64,000 nucleotides of DNA from Pirellulales bacterium. GTDB taxonomy: Bacteria > Planctomycetota > Planctomycetia > Pirellulales > UBA1268. The stretch spans positions 1 through 64,000 of the forward strand of contig JADHNY010000007.1 in assembly GCA_016779265.1 (NCBI GenBank), written 5' to 3'. A model generated the notes under the pieces. That model did no database searches and was not told the DNA's origin. It was given only the letters and a program-made list of their open reading frames with translations. Made by a program: the position numbers and the translations under genes. Shown here one piece after another: positions 26,979 to 37,601 of the stretch; position 1 is the stretch's first letter; each line of letters begins with the position of its first letter.

Positions 26979-29900
26979 ATGAGCATCATTGAGAAGCGGG
27001 CTCGATTGTTGGGCCACATGAAGGCAGTCGCGGCGGTGGCCCTATCGACGATGCATCTATCGACCGTGATTCTGACGACGATGATGCTGTCGACCATGCT
27101 TCTGCCACGAGCGTGCCTGCAAACAGCAACGGCTGCAGAGGTGTCCGAACGGCCCAACATTCTCTTTCTCTTCGCAGACGACTGGGGCCGCTACGCCTCG
27201 CTGCTTTCCGAGATCGATGGCCCCGGCAGCATCAACGATGTCGTCCGCACGCCCACGATCGACGGGATCGCCAAGCAGGGCGTGTTCTTCCGCAACGCCC
27301 ATGTCAGCGCTCCCTCCTGCACGCCCTGCCGAAGCGCCCTGCTCACCGGCCGACACTTCTGGCAGACCGGCACCGGCTCCATCCTGCAGGGCGCCGTCTG
27401 GAATGCTTCCCTGCCGAGCTTCCCGGTGGCCCTGCGGGATGCCGGCTACGCCGTGGGCTACTCGCACAAGGTCTGGGGCCCGGGCCGTCCGTCCAACTCA
27501 CCCTTCACCAAAGATGAGGCCTTTAACCGTCGCGGCGGCCGGGTGAATCAGTTCTCTCAGGCGGTCACCAAGATGGTGGCCGGCGGCACTGACCGCGAGC
27601 AGGCGAAGGCGGAGATCCTGGAAGAGGTCCGCGGCAACTTCCGCGACATGCTCGCTTCCCGACCCGAGGGCTCGCCGTTTTGCTACTGGTTTGGTCCCAC
27701 CAACGTGCACCGCAAGTGGATCAAGGGCAGCGGCAAGGCCCTCTGGGACATCAACCCTGACGACCTCAAAGGCAAGATGCCGGCCTTCCTGCCCGACGTA
27801 CCGGAAGTACGCGAAGATCTGGCCGACTACTTTGGAGAGATCGCGGCCTGGGACGCGTCGGTGGCCACGATCCTCGATGAGCTCAAGGCACAAGGCATCG
27901 CCGACAACACGCTGATCGTGATCAGCGGCGATCACGGCGCTCCTGGCTTCCCGCACGGAAAGTGCAACCTCTACGACTTCGGCACTGGTGTCTGTCTGTC
28001 GATCACCGGCCCAGGTGTGACTGGTGGCCGCGTGGTCGACGACATGGTGAGCCTGATCGATCTCGCGCCGACCTTCCTGGAGGCGGCCGGGCTCGACTCC
28101 CCAGCCTCGATGACGGGCCGCTCGCTCTGGAATGTGCTCGCCTCGACCAAGAGCGGGCAGGTGGACCCCGCTCGCGATCATGTCTTCACTGGTCGCGAGC
28201 GGCATGTGGAAAACGCCCGTGCCGACTTCACGCCCTATCCGCAGCGGGCGATCCGCACGCACAACCATGTATTGATCCACAACTTCCGGCCTGACCGCTG
28301 GCCACTCGGCGATCCCTACCGCCTCGAAGACGGCCCCGAGCCGACGGTCGACGAACTGGAAAACAACACCCGCGCGACCCTCCCCGACGAAGACGCCGGC
28401 CCAACCAAAGCCTGGCTCGTTGGTGCGAGAAACACCGAGCGATGGCGGGCCCACTTCGACAAGGTCTACGGCAAGCGGCCAGAGGTCGAACTCTATGACC
28501 TTCAGAACGACCCCGAGGAGATGACCAACCTCGCCGACGAGCCAGATGCCGCACAGTTGCGAACTCGGCTCGAAGGCCAGCTGATGGCGGAGCTGAAGCG
28601 AACCGCCGACCCGCGGCTGATCGATGACGGCCGCTTCTATGAGACGCCCCCGATGGCGGGGCCCCTCGCCGCCGGCAAAACCTCCGAGCGGCCCAACGTC
28701 CTGTTCATCGCCATCGATGATCAGAACGACTGGATCGGCCACCTCGGTGGGCATCCGATGGCAAAGACACCCCATCTCGATGCCCTCGCTGCCCGTGGCA
28801 CGACCTTCCTCAATGCCCACTGCCAGGCACCGCTGTGCAACCCATCACGCACGAGCCTGATGCTCGGCCTTCGGCCAACGACCACCGGTGTGTACGGCCT
28901 CGCGCCGTGGTTCCGCACCCTGCCGGAGTGGACTGATCGTGTGGCCCTGCCGCAGCACTTCGCCGCTCACGGCTACCACACCGCCGCCACCGGCAAGATT
29001 TATCACGGCGGCACCGGGCGACGAGCCAAGCCGGGCACAACAGGAGCGGATCAGCCACCGGAGTTTCTCGAGACAGCTCCTTTTGGCGGCGTCGGCTCCA
29101 AGCCTCCCGCGAAACTGATCCCGGCAACACCGATGGGCAACCACCCACTGATGGACTGGGGCGTGTGGCCACCCGACAACGACGACACGCAGAAGGGCGA
29201 CTACCAGGTGGCAAGCTGGACGGTGGAGCAAATCAAGAAGGCTCCCAAAGACAGGCCGTTCTTTCTGGCCGCCGGATTCTTTCTTCCGCACGTTCCCTGC
29301 TACGCCACGCAACAGTGGTTTGATCTCTATCCCGACGACGACTCGGTGCTGCCGCCCTTCCTCGCCGAAGATCGCGACGACACGCCGCGTTTCTCCTGGT
29401 ATCTGCACTGGTCGCTGCCCGAGCCGAGGCTCACCTGGCTGGAGGAAAACAACCAGTGGCGGAACCTCGTGCGGAGCTACCTCGCGTGCACGAGCTTTGT
29501 CGATGCCCAGATCGGAAGGCTGCTGACCGCCCTGGAGGAAGCTGATCTCGCAGACAACACAATTGTTGTCGTCTGGGGTGACCACGGCTGGCACCTCGGT
29601 GAGAAGGCAATCACTGGCAAAAACACCCTCTGGGATCGCGGCACCAAGGTGCCGCTGATCTTCGCCGGCCCTGGCGTCTCCGCTGGCCAGCGGTGCACGC
29701 AGCCTGCCGAACTCCTCGACATCTATCCGACGCTGATCGATCTCGCAGGTATTTCACCCCGAGCGGATCTCGAAGGCATCAGCCTGCTTCCCCAGCTAGA
29801 CGATGCCCAGACGCTTCGGGTTCGCCCGGCAATCACCAGCCACAACCAGGGCAACCATGCCGTGCGGAGCGAGCGGTGGAGGTACATCCACTATGCCGAC

Positions 29901-30128
29901 GGCAGCGAAGAGCTCTACGACATGCAGGCCGATCCTGATGAGTGGAAGAACCTTGCTGCCGAGCCGACGCTCACCAGCGTGCTGGCGGAGCATCGTCGTT
30001 GGCTACCCACAGTCGATCGACCACCAGCTCCCGGCAGTGCCCACCGTGTGCTGACCTACGATCCCGCCACCGATGAGGCCATCTGGGAAGGGGCGACCGT
30101 TCGTCGCACAGACCCGATCCCGCAGTAA
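26979..30128 (+). CDS. Tandem double sulfatase (two complete sulfatase domains in one ORF)
   Basis: Domain 1 ERPNILFLFADDWG ... SAPSCTPCRSALLTG; domain 2 ERPNVLFIAIDDQNDWIG ... CQAPLCNPSRTSLMLG. Start at 26979 chosen because GAGGGG lies about 7 nt upstream. Confidence 0.9.
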   Translation: MSIIEKRARLLGHMKAVAAVALSTMHLSTVILTTMMLSTMLLPRACLQTATAAEVSERPNILFLFADDWGRYASLLSEIDGPGSINDVVRTPTIDGIAKQGVFFRNAHVSAPSCTPCRSALLTGRHFWQTGTGSILQGAVWNASLPSFPVALRDAGYAVGYSHKVWGPGRPSNSPFTKDEAFNRRGGRVNQFSQAVTKMVAGGTDREQAKAEILEEVRGNFRDMLASRPEGSPFCYWFGPTNVHRKWIKGSGKALWDINPDDLKGKMPAFLPDVPEVREDLADYFGEIAAWDASVATILDELKAQGIADNTLIVISGDHGAPGFPHGKCNLYDFGTGVCLSITGPGVTGGRVVDDMVSLIDLAPTFLEAAGLDSPASMTGRSLWNVLASTKSGQVDPARDHVFTGRERHVENARADFTPYPQRAIRTHNHVLIHNFRPDRWPLGDPYRLEDGPEPTVDELENNTRATLPDEDAGPTKAWLVGARNTERWRAHFDKVYGKRPEVELYDLQNDPEEMTNLADEPDAAQLRTRLEGQLMAELKRTADPRLIDDGRFYETPPMAGPLAAGKTSERPNVLFIAIDDQNDWIGHLGGHPMAKTPHLDALAARGTTFLNAHCQAPLCNPSRTSLMLGLRPTTTGVYGLAPWFRTLPEWTDRVALPQHFAAHGYHTAATGKIYHGGTGRRAKPGTTGADQPPEFLETAPFGGVGSKPPAKLIPATPMGNHPLMDWGVWPPDNDDTQKGDYQVASWTVEQIKKAPKDRPFFLAAGFFLPHVPCYATQQWFDLYPDDDSVLPPFLAEDRDDTPRFSWYLHWSLPEPRLTWLEENNQWRNLVRSYLACTSFVDAQIGRLLTALEEADLADNTIVVVWGDHGWHLGEKAITGKNTLWDRGTKVPLIFAGPGVSAGQRCTQPAELLDIYPTLIDLAGISPRADLEGISLLPQLDDAQTLRVRPAITSHNQGNHAVRSERWRYIHYADGSEELYDMQADPDEWKNLAAEPTLTSVLAEHRRWLPTVDRPPAPGSAHRVLTYDPATDEAIWEGATVRRTDPIPQ

Positions 30129-30170
30129 CCTGCCCGACCGAGTAGTCACCGGGCAGCAGGGCCTTCCTGA

Positions 30171-32339
30171 TCAGCCACCGAGGCTCTCCGGCGAAGACCG
30201 ACGGGTCTCCACGGAGTCGATCCGGATCCGCGCAGGCGGCAGACTCGCAATTACCTGTCGCCCGTAGGCCTTGGTGCGGACCCGTGGGTCGAGCAGTACC
30301 ACGATGCCGTGATCGTCACGCCTCCGCACCAGACGCCCAAATCCCTGTTTGAGTTTGATCACCGCCTCCGGCAGCTGGAAGTCGAAGAACGGATTGCCGC
30401 CCGCTCGACGGATGGCCTCAATCCGCGCGGCAATCAGCGGTCGATCCGGCACTGCAAATGGCAGCCGAGTGATGATCACATTCACCAGCTGCTCACCAGG
30501 TAGATCGATACCCTGCCAGAACGAATCGGCCCCTAGGAGCACACCCTTGGGCCCTTGGCGAAACAGTTCCAGCATCCGCGACTTCGGCAGCCCATCAGCC
30601 TGACTGACCAGTCGGTAGCCACGCGCTCCACACCAGCCCGCCAGTTCTCGGGTGGCAAAGGAGAGTGCCTCGTGACTGGTGAAGAGCACCAGCGCTGCCC
30701 CCTCCGTCTCGGCCAGGTAGCGTCGGATCATCTCCAGGCTGCGACGTTCGAAGGTGGACTTGTCGGTCGGGTCAGGCATGCCTTCGACCAACACCAGTTC
30801 CACCTGCTGCTGGTAGTCAAAGGGACTCCCAAACTGCACGCCCTCAGCCTTCTCCAAGCCGAGCCGCTGTCTGGCGTAGGTAAATGCATCGGGGCCGCGA
30901 GTGCCATCAGCCGCGATCACGTTGCCGTCAAGGTCCAGCTCCCGCTCTTCATCATTCCCGTGCGTTGGTGAACCGTCTCCCGCGGTGGACAAGGTGGCAC
31001 TGGAGAGAATCACACTACCGATCCGGCTGAAGAGCTCTTCCCGCAGGGTCTCCCCCACGTCGATCGGTGCGCTGGCGATGCGAATCCGTCGCCGTCCTCG
31101 CCGCCCTCGCGTCGCCTCCACCCACCAGACACTCCCGGGCACGCCCTGTTTGAGCCAGGTCTGAATCGCCCCAGCACTCGCCGACAGCCGGTCCGCCGCC
31201 GCATGGAAATCCAGCCGCTCACTCTCTGCCGATATCCCGTCAGCGGCGTTGCGGATTTTCTTTGAGAGGGACGCCAAGGCATCGCCAAGACTGTCGGGGA
31301 TCAGCCCTGGCTTCTCGATCCGCCACGGCCCGCTGGACTGTTTCTGACCTTCACTACCCGCTGCTGCCTCGAGGAGTTCATCAAAGAACGCCTCTGCCTC
31401 GATTCGGCAACGGGTGACCTCGTGCGCCAACGGCTCCAGCTTGTAGTGCACCAGCAGACCACGATGGGTGCGGTCGTTGTAGAGCTTCGTGAGCACTCGC
31501 TCGATTGCGATATTCGACAGGCCGATCCCTAGGTGTTCACTCGCCACCGCCTCCACGGTGTGGGCCTCATCAAGCACAACGATGTCGTAGGCAGGCAGCA
31601 GGCTTGCCCCACTCCGCCGTAATGCCAGGTCAGCGAAGAACAGGGCATGATTGACGATCACTACATGCGCCCCCGCGAGCCGACGTCGCGCTGCCATGTA
31701 GTGACACTGCTGATGATGGGAGCAGGCGCGACCCAGGCAGTTCGCGGAATCGCTCTGTACCTCTTCCCAGACACTCGAGGCAGGCACCGCGGGTAGGTCA
31801 GCCAGTGAGCCATCGAGCGTCTTCTTTGCCCAGGCTCCGATCGCCTCCAGCTCCGCGACTTCAGTGTCTTCACGAAACAGGCTGCCGGCCCGTTGCTGGG
31901 CCACCTCAAGCCGCCGCAGGCTGATGTAGTTGCCCCGACCCTTGGCGAGCACTGCGGAGAACTCGCGAGGCATCACCGACGCCAGCAGCGGCACATCCTT
32001 ACTGACGAGCTGCTCCTGCAGAGCGATCGTGTTTGTCGAGATCACGACCCGCCGCGGCCTCGCCCCAGCAGCCGGCTCTGCAAACGGATCGTCGTCATCC
32101 GTTGCCGGCACCTTTGTCACCTCCGTCTCCTGGTCAGCGGTCACGGCCAACACCGTCGGCACGAGATAGGCCAGGCTCTTGCCCACCCCCGTTCCGGCTT
32201 CGCAGAGCAGATGTCGCCGCTCCCGCACCGCCGCATCAACCGCACGGGCCATGGCCAGCTGTTCCGGCCGCGATTCCCAACCGGGATGGCGGGCCGCCAG
32301 CCTCCCATCGGCAGCCAGGACGTCGTCGGGAGAGAGCAT
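30171..32339 (-). CDS. dinG: DinG/XPD-like ATP-dependent DNA helicase
   Basis: [39 protein letters not shown], Cys cluster [42 protein letters not shown]. Confidence 0.9.
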   Translation of the reverse strand: MLSPDDVLAADGRLAARHPGWESRPEQLAMARAVDAAVRERRHLLCEAGTGVGKSLAYLVPTVLAVTADQETEVTKVPATDDDDPFAEPAAGARPRRVVISTNTIALQEQLVSKDVPLLASVMPREFSAVLAKGRGNYISLRRLEVAQQRAGSLFREDTEVAELEAIGAWAKKTLDGSLADLPAVPASSVWEEVQSDSANCLGRACSHHQQCHYMAARRRLAGAHVVIVNHALFFADLALRRSGASLLPAYDIVVLDEAHTVEAVASEHLGIGLSNIAIERVLTKLYNDRTHRGLLVHYKLEPLAHEVTRCRIEAEAFFDELLEAAAGSEGQKQSSGPWRIEKPGLIPDSLGDALASLSKKIRNAADGISAESERLDFHAAADRLSASAGAIQTWLKQGVPGSVWWVEATRGRRGRRRIRIASAPIDVGETLREELFSRIGSVILSSATLSTAGDGSPTHGNDEERELDLDGNVIAADGTRGPDAFTYARQRLGLEKAEGVQFGSPFDYQQQVELVLVEGMPDPTDKSTFERRSLEMIRRYLAETEGAALVLFTSHEALSFATRELAGWCGARGYRLVSQADGLPKSRMLELFRQGPKGVLLGADSFWQGIDLPGEQLVNVIITRLPFAVPDRPLIAARIEAIRRAGGNPFFDFQLPEAVIKLKQGFGRLVRRRDDHGIVVLLDPRVRTKAYGRQVIASLPPARIRIDSVETRRSSPESLGG

Positions 32340-32532
32340 GAGGGGCCTGAGAGGCGAAGAAAGAACGCCCGAGCTTGCCGAGGAAGCCCTCGGCGGCTGG
32401 GAGCTGAGGGCGGGTGAGCGACCATCCCCAGGGCAATATGGGGGATTTTCACCTTTTTTCCACCCCAGGGGAACATTACAAACTACGGGACTACGGCGGG
32501 ATCCGTCGGTTTTTTGAGAGAGTGAGGCAAAG

Positions 32533-33945
32533 GTGCACGACGGCCCAGGACCGGCCAAGGCGTGGGGCGGCGTATTCTCCGTACCCACCGATGAGCGGAT
32601 GGAAGCGTTCTCCGAGAGCGTTTCTTACGACTGTCGCCTGGCTGAAGACGACATTGCGGGCTCGACGGCCCACGCGACCATGCTCGCCGCCTGTGGCATC
32701 ATCTCTGCTGCAGAGGCAGAGAGCATCGTCACCACGCTCGCTGAGATTGGCCGTGAGATCGCCGAGGGCCGGTTCCCCTTCTCGACCGCACGCGAAGACA
32801 TCCACCTCAACATCGAGGCGGTGCTCACGGAGCGAATTGGAGATGCCGGTCGCAAGCTGCACACCGCCCGCAGCCGCAATGACCAGGTTGCCACCGATCT
32901 GCGGCTGTTCTGCCGCCGGGCAATCGATCGCCTCGATGCAGGCCTGACACAGCTGCAGCGGTCGTTCCTCGACCTGGCCACACGAGAACAGGATCTCGTG
33001 ATTCCCGCCTACACGCACCTCCGCCGGGCCCAGCCCGTCCTCGCTGCCCACCAGCTCCTCGGCTGGTGCGAAAAGCTCGATCGTGACCGTGAACGGCTCG
33101 CCGACTGTCGCAAACGGGTCAATCGTCTGCCTCTTGGCTCAGCCGCGCTTGCTGGCAGCAGCCTGCCAATCGATCGTGAGCAGGTGTCCCAGGCTCTCGG
33201 CTTCGACAGCGTAATGGCCAACAGTCTCGACGCGGCGAGCGACCGTGACTTTGTCTGCGAGCTCGCCTTTGCGATTGCCCTCGCGGGCGTGCACCTTTCG
33301 CAGTGGGCCGAGGAGTGGATCCTCTACAGCAGCGAAGAGTTTGGCTTCTTGCTGCTGCCAGAGAACTTCTGCACCGGCAGCTCGATCATGCCACAGAAGA
33401 TCAATCCCGATGCCCTGGAACTCTCCCGCGGCAAGTCTGCTCGCCTCGTGGGCAACCTGCAGGCCTTGCTGGTGCTGCTGAAGGGCTTGCCAACGGCCTA
33501 CAACCGTGACCTGCAGGAAGACAAGGAGCCGATCTTCGACTCCATCGACACCTTGGAAGCGGTGCTCGGTATTGCCGTTCCGCTGGTTGCTGGCACGCGT
33601 TTCAATCGCGACCGCATCACAGCCGGCATTCACCGTGGCCATCTCGATGCGACGAGTCTGATGGAAGCCTTGATCGCCCAAGGCGTTCCTCAGCGAACCG
33701 CTCATGAGACTGTCGGCAAGCTGGTCCGGGCAGCAATGGACCAAGGCGTGTCTCTTTCTGATCTTTCTGACGACGAGTGCCGGGCCGCTTCTCCAGCGTT
33801 CACCCCGGCAGTGCGAGAAGCCCTCGGCCCACACCAGGCGGTGGCACGGATGCAGAGCTACGGCTCGACAGCACCCGCTCAGGTAGCCCACCAGCTGGAC
33901 CGCTGGCAGGAGCGACTCGCAGACGCAGGAGCCTCGGGCGACTAG
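32533..33945 (+). CDS. argH: Argininosuccinate lyase
   Basis: [71 protein letters not shown] start. Confidence 0.96.
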   Translation: MHDGPGPAKAWGGVFSVPTDERMEAFSESVSYDCRLAEDDIAGSTAHATMLAACGIISAAEAESIVTTLAEIGREIAEGRFPFSTAREDIHLNIEAVLTERIGDAGRKLHTARSRNDQVATDLRLFCRRAIDRLDAGLTQLQRSFLDLATREQDLVIPAYTHLRRAQPVLAAHQLLGWCEKLDRDRERLADCRKRVNRLPLGSAALAGSSLPIDREQVSQALGFDSVMANSLDAASDRDFVCELAFAIALAGVHLSQWAEEWILYSSEEFGFLLLPENFCTGSSIMPQKINPDALELSRGKSARLVGNLQALLVLLKGLPTAYNRDLQEDKEPIFDSIDTLEAVLGIAVPLVAGTRFNRDRITAGIHRGHLDATSLMEALIAQGVPQRTAHETVGKLVRAAMDQGVSLSDLSDDECRAASPAFTPAVREALGPHQAVARMQSYGSTAPAQVAHQLDRWQERLADAGASGD

Positions 33946-33976
33946 ACAACTCACCTCTTCACGTCACCCCTTCACG

Positions 33977-36475
33977 ATGGACGAACGCATGGATGCCTGT
34001 CCTTCCACCTTGTCGAGCAACACGCTCAATGACGGTTTTGTGCGCGGGCCGCTGGACAGCCGCCAGCTGCTGTCGGCAGGCCTAGTCGTCATGCTGCTGT
34101 GGGCCACGCCGCTGACCGCTGCTGAGCCCCAAGATCCATTGGCTCAGGCGGTCATCGATTCGCTGCGGGCAGACCGCCGCACCACCCCAGAGGAACTGCT
34201 CGAAGCCGTCATTCTGGCGAGTGATGTGGATGCCTACGAACTTGCATCAGAGTTCCTCGGGCAGTTCGTCGACGTTGTGGCGGCGATGGGAGATGAACGC
34301 GAGAGCATGCTCGCCGATCTCGCTGATCTCGATCCTGTCGGTCTGATACGCACAAAGCGACGACTCGGTGCCCTGAATCCAGAAGCGATTGATGTTCTCA
34401 ACGCGGTCCAACAGGCCTCGCTGCGGCGGTATCAGGATCCCGCCTGGCTCTCAGAAGTTTCGGCTGGCCTCTCCAGTCCCTCCTCCAGCGAACGGGGCAA
34501 AGCCTTTGACATTCTCGCCCGGGCAGGCATTCATGCGATCCCCGCGGCCGTCGAGATCCTCAACCAGCCTGAGCCTGCGGATGAACAAGCACGGCTCGGC
34601 CGGGCCCTCGCGTGGCGACTGATCCATGAGCTTGGCAGGCCCGCCCGTGAACCGTTGCTCAACTGGTTAGGGAGTGCGGACGTGGCTCGCTGGCCAGGGG
34701 TGATCCGCGGCCTCGCCGCCTGCGGCTCCCGCCGCGAGGCTGACTACCTCCTCGCCCCCATGCTCGTGATCGATTCGCCTCCCGAGGTTGTCTCCGCAGC
34801 GACCGAGGCCTTCCAAACACTCTCCGGCAGCTCTTCCACCCGTCTGCCTAGCCCCACCCAGGCGGTCGGCCGGCTGACAGGTCGGCTGGACTCAACCCTC
34901 CGTCCAGAAACCCTGCTGCCCGAAGGCATCATTCTCGATGGGGAAGGATCACCCGACTTCACCGCTGATGATCCTGTGGCGGTCGCCACGATTCCACCGC
35001 AGGAACGTGGCGGTGATCCCAATCTGCTGACCACCGCAGCCCTGTTTGATCCGCAGGCAGGCACCGTCGTCCGCAGCCAGCTCAGCCGCCGTTTCGTGCG
35101 GGGCCTGCGGGCAGCGCATCTCTCACGCGACCTGATGGCTCTGGCGACCGACGATCCGCTTGCTGTTCGGCTCGCCATCCTGGCCCAGCTGGAGATGATC
35201 ACGCTCTCCAGTTCACCGACAGATCCGCAGAGCCTGGCGTTGATCAAAGCGTCGCTGACAGGCCCTCGCAGCTTTGATGCTCAGGTGGTCGCGGATGTGC
35301 TTGATGAGGCGGTTGAGCGGGGCATGCACAATGCAGCTGAAGCCGCCGTGCGCGGCATCGTTGATCACTACACCACGACGGGCGACACCGACACAGGGCT
35401 TCCGCAGCAGCTGCGTGAGCCGATGCAGCAACTCCTGTTCACGCCTGACCTCGAGCTTCGGTTTCAGGCAGCTGCAGCTCTGGTCACCCTCACCGATGGC
35501 CCATTCGCCGGATCGAGCCAGGTCGTGGAGACGCTCGCCTTCTGCGCCGCATCTAACGGAGCCGACCGGGTGGTGATCGCCCATCCGCAGCACTCGGTGG
35601 CGGTCAACCTCGAGTCGTATCTCGCCCAGTACGGGTTCCGAGCGGAACTGGCAGCCCGGGGGGTCGATGCGGTCACCGCTGCGACCCACTGCGACACACG
35701 GCTGGTCATGCTCTCGGCGCGGCTCGGAGATCCAGACGCCTTCGAGGTCGCACAGCTCATCCACAAACGAGCGGCCGATGAGCCGATCGCTGTCTTGATT
35801 GCGATCGATCCGGGTGATGATGCAGGAGCCGCTGCGATGCGGAACCGGCTCGAACACCGGCTCAACGGCTTCGAGGGCCAAGGCCTCTACTGGGTGACCC
35901 TCACCGATCGACTCCCCACTCTGTTTGAGGCAGAAATCTCCCCAGACACTGGCGAACCACTCGCTGAGGCACGGCTCGGCAGCATGCTCGATCGGATCGA
36001 TCGCCAGTCGCTGCTGTTGCCAGCGCGGCGTACAAAACTCGCGAACGCCCGGCTCGCTCGAGGGGGCCAGGCGGTGGCACATCTCGCCACACTTGCCGGA
36101 CGTGGTGTCGATGTCGACCTCGCTGTGGAAACCGTCACGCAGCTACTCGAGCGACGCCAGCACGCCGCAGCCTGCATCGCCATGCTCGCTGCGACCGACA
36201 CCAAAGCGGCCCAGGCAGCCCTGGTGGAGACGGCCTGCCGGCCGGTAGAAGCGGACGCCTTGCGGCAGGCCGCCGCGAAAGCACTCGATACGAGCATCGA
36301 CGACTTCGGGATTCTCCTCGACGATGCCTCGGTAGCGACGTTTCTTCGTCGGTACAATGGAGCAACCGACCCGATACGCCGGGCGGTCCTGGAGGTACTC
36401 GCTTCGATCGATCCGATCGTGGCCGCCTCACCTGGCAATGCAGACGGTGGCTCACCTCCGCCGCAGCGTCGCTAG
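33977..36475 (+). CDS. Exported HEAT-like repeat protein with receiver-like segment
   Basis: N-terminal hydrophobic SAGLVVMLLWATPLTAAEP; alpha-helical repeats; segment DRVVIAHPQHSVAVNLESYLAQYGFRAELAARGVDAVTAA resembles a REC fold. Confidence 0.65.
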   Translation: MDERMDACPSTLSSNTLNDGFVRGPLDSRQLLSAGLVVMLLWATPLTAAEPQDPLAQAVIDSLRADRRTTPEELLEAVILASDVDAYELASEFLGQFVDVVAAMGDERESMLADLADLDPVGLIRTKRRLGALNPEAIDVLNAVQQASLRRYQDPAWLSEVSAGLSSPSSSERGKAFDILARAGIHAIPAAVEILNQPEPADEQARLGRALAWRLIHELGRPAREPLLNWLGSADVARWPGVIRGLAACGSRREADYLLAPMLVIDSPPEVVSAATEAFQTLSGSSSTRLPSPTQAVGRLTGRLDSTLRPETLLPEGIILDGEGSPDFTADDPVAVATIPPQERGGDPNLLTTAALFDPQAGTVVRSQLSRRFVRGLRAAHLSRDLMALATDDPLAVRLAILAQLEMITLSSSPTDPQSLALIKASLTGPRSFDAQVVADVLDEAVERGMHNAAEAAVRGIVDHYTTTGDTDTGLPQQLREPMQQLLFTPDLELRFQAAAALVTLTDGPFAGSSQVVETLAFCAASNGADRVVIAHPQHSVAVNLESYLAQYGFRAELAARGVDAVTAATHCDTRLVMLSARLGDPDAFEVAQLIHKRAADEPIAVLIAIDPGDDAGAAAMRNRLEHRLNGFEGQGLYWVTLTDRLPTLFEAEISPDTGEPLAEARLGSMLDRIDRQSLLLPARRTKLANARLARGGQAVAHLATLAGRGVDVDLAVETVTQLLERRQHAAACIAMLAATDTKAAQAALVETACRPVEADALRQAAAKALDTSIDDFGILLDDASVATFLRRYNGATDPIRRAVLEVLASIDPIVAASPGNADGGSPPPQRR

Positions 36476-36522
36476 GGCCCTGCTCCTCGACTGCCGCTGC
36501 GCTAAGCAGCTCCTCCATCGCG

Positions 36523-37578
36523 ATGCTCAACACCCCAGACGACGACGCTTCAGCACCGCCGATTCGCGGTGTCGTCGGCCATGGGAAGGCGATGCAGGAG
36601 GTCTATTGCCTGACCCGTCAGGTGGCTGCTTCAAATGCCTCGGTCCTGCTGACCGGAGAAACGGGAACAGGTAAGGAAGTGATCGCCCGTGCGATTCACG
36701 AGCTTTCCCCGCGGGGCACTGGACCATTCGTACGAGTCAACTGTGGAGCACTCTCTGAGAGCCTGCTTGAGAGCGAGCTCTTTGGCCATGTCCGTGGCTC
36801 CTTTACCGGAGCGGTCACCAACCGGGCCGGACGCTTTGAAGCAGCCCACACCGGCACAATCTTCCTTGATGAAATCAACTCCACCTCACCGCAGCTGCAG
36901 GTCAAGCTGCTGCGTGTCTTACAGGAGCGGGAGTTTGAACGTGTGGGCGACACCGAAACGATCCGAGTCGACACGCGCGTGATCGCTGCGAGTAACCGCG
37001 AACTGCTCGACGAGGTTGCCTGTGAACGATTCCGCGAAGATCTCTACTACCGGCTCAACGTGGTGCCGATCTACCTGCCACCACTGCGGGCCCGCCGGGA
37101 AGACATCCCGCAGCTCGCGCGTCACTTCCTTGAGATCTACAATGAGGAAAACGATCGCTTTGTCGTGCATCTCCAGAAAGATGCCCTCGACGCTCTGGTG
37201 AAGTACCACTGGCCCGGCAATGTTCGTGAACTGCAAAACGTGATCGAACGCTGCGTCGTGCTCGCTCCTGGTGATGAGATCGACCTGGCCCTGCTGCCTC
37301 CTACAATCCGCGGCGAAACGGTGGGGCCTGTTGTGCCTGGTCGCGGAGGTGATCTCGACAGCCTTGCACGAGAGCTGGTCGAGCAGGGGCTCACGACCGC
37401 TGCAGAAGATGACGACAACCTCTTCGAGCGGGTTGTCAGCCGAGTCGAACGCGAACTGATTGCACAGATGCTTGCCGCCTGCGGAGGCGTGCAGCTCAAA
37501 GCCGCCGCACGCCTCGGCATCAACCGCAACACCCTGCGGAAGAAGCTCACCGAACACGGCCTCGAAGACGGCGAGTAG
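36523..37578 (+). CDS. Sigma-54-dependent transcriptional activator (AAA+ and Fis-type HTH, no N-terminal sensory domain)
   Basis: Walker A GETGTGKE, GSFTGA loop, FLDEIN, RFREDLYYRLNVVPIYLPPLRAR, C-terminal LKAAARLGINRNTLRKKLTEHGL. Confidence 0.93.
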   Translation: MLNTPDDDASAPPIRGVVGHGKAMQEVYCLTRQVAASNASVLLTGETGTGKEVIARAIHELSPRGTGPFVRVNCGALSESLLESELFGHVRGSFTGAVTNRAGRFEAAHTGTIFLDEINSTSPQLQVKLLRVLQEREFERVGDTETIRVDTRVIAASNRELLDEVACERFREDLYYRLNVVPIYLPPLRARREDIPQLARHFLEIYNEENDRFVVHLQKDALDALVKYHWPGNVRELQNVIERCVVLAPGDEIDLALLPPTIRGETVGPVVPGRGGDLDSLARELVEQGLTTAAEDDDNLFERVVSRVERELIAQMLAACGGVQLKAAARLGINRNTLRKKLTEHGLEDGE

Positions 37579-37601
37579 CGAGGCACATGCCGGCCTCGTC
37601 G

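Noticed and set aside
27498-28820. 440-aa minus-strand ORF antisense to the double sulfatase
   Set aside because: High-GC codon shadow of a strongly supported sulfatase; no recognisable motif.
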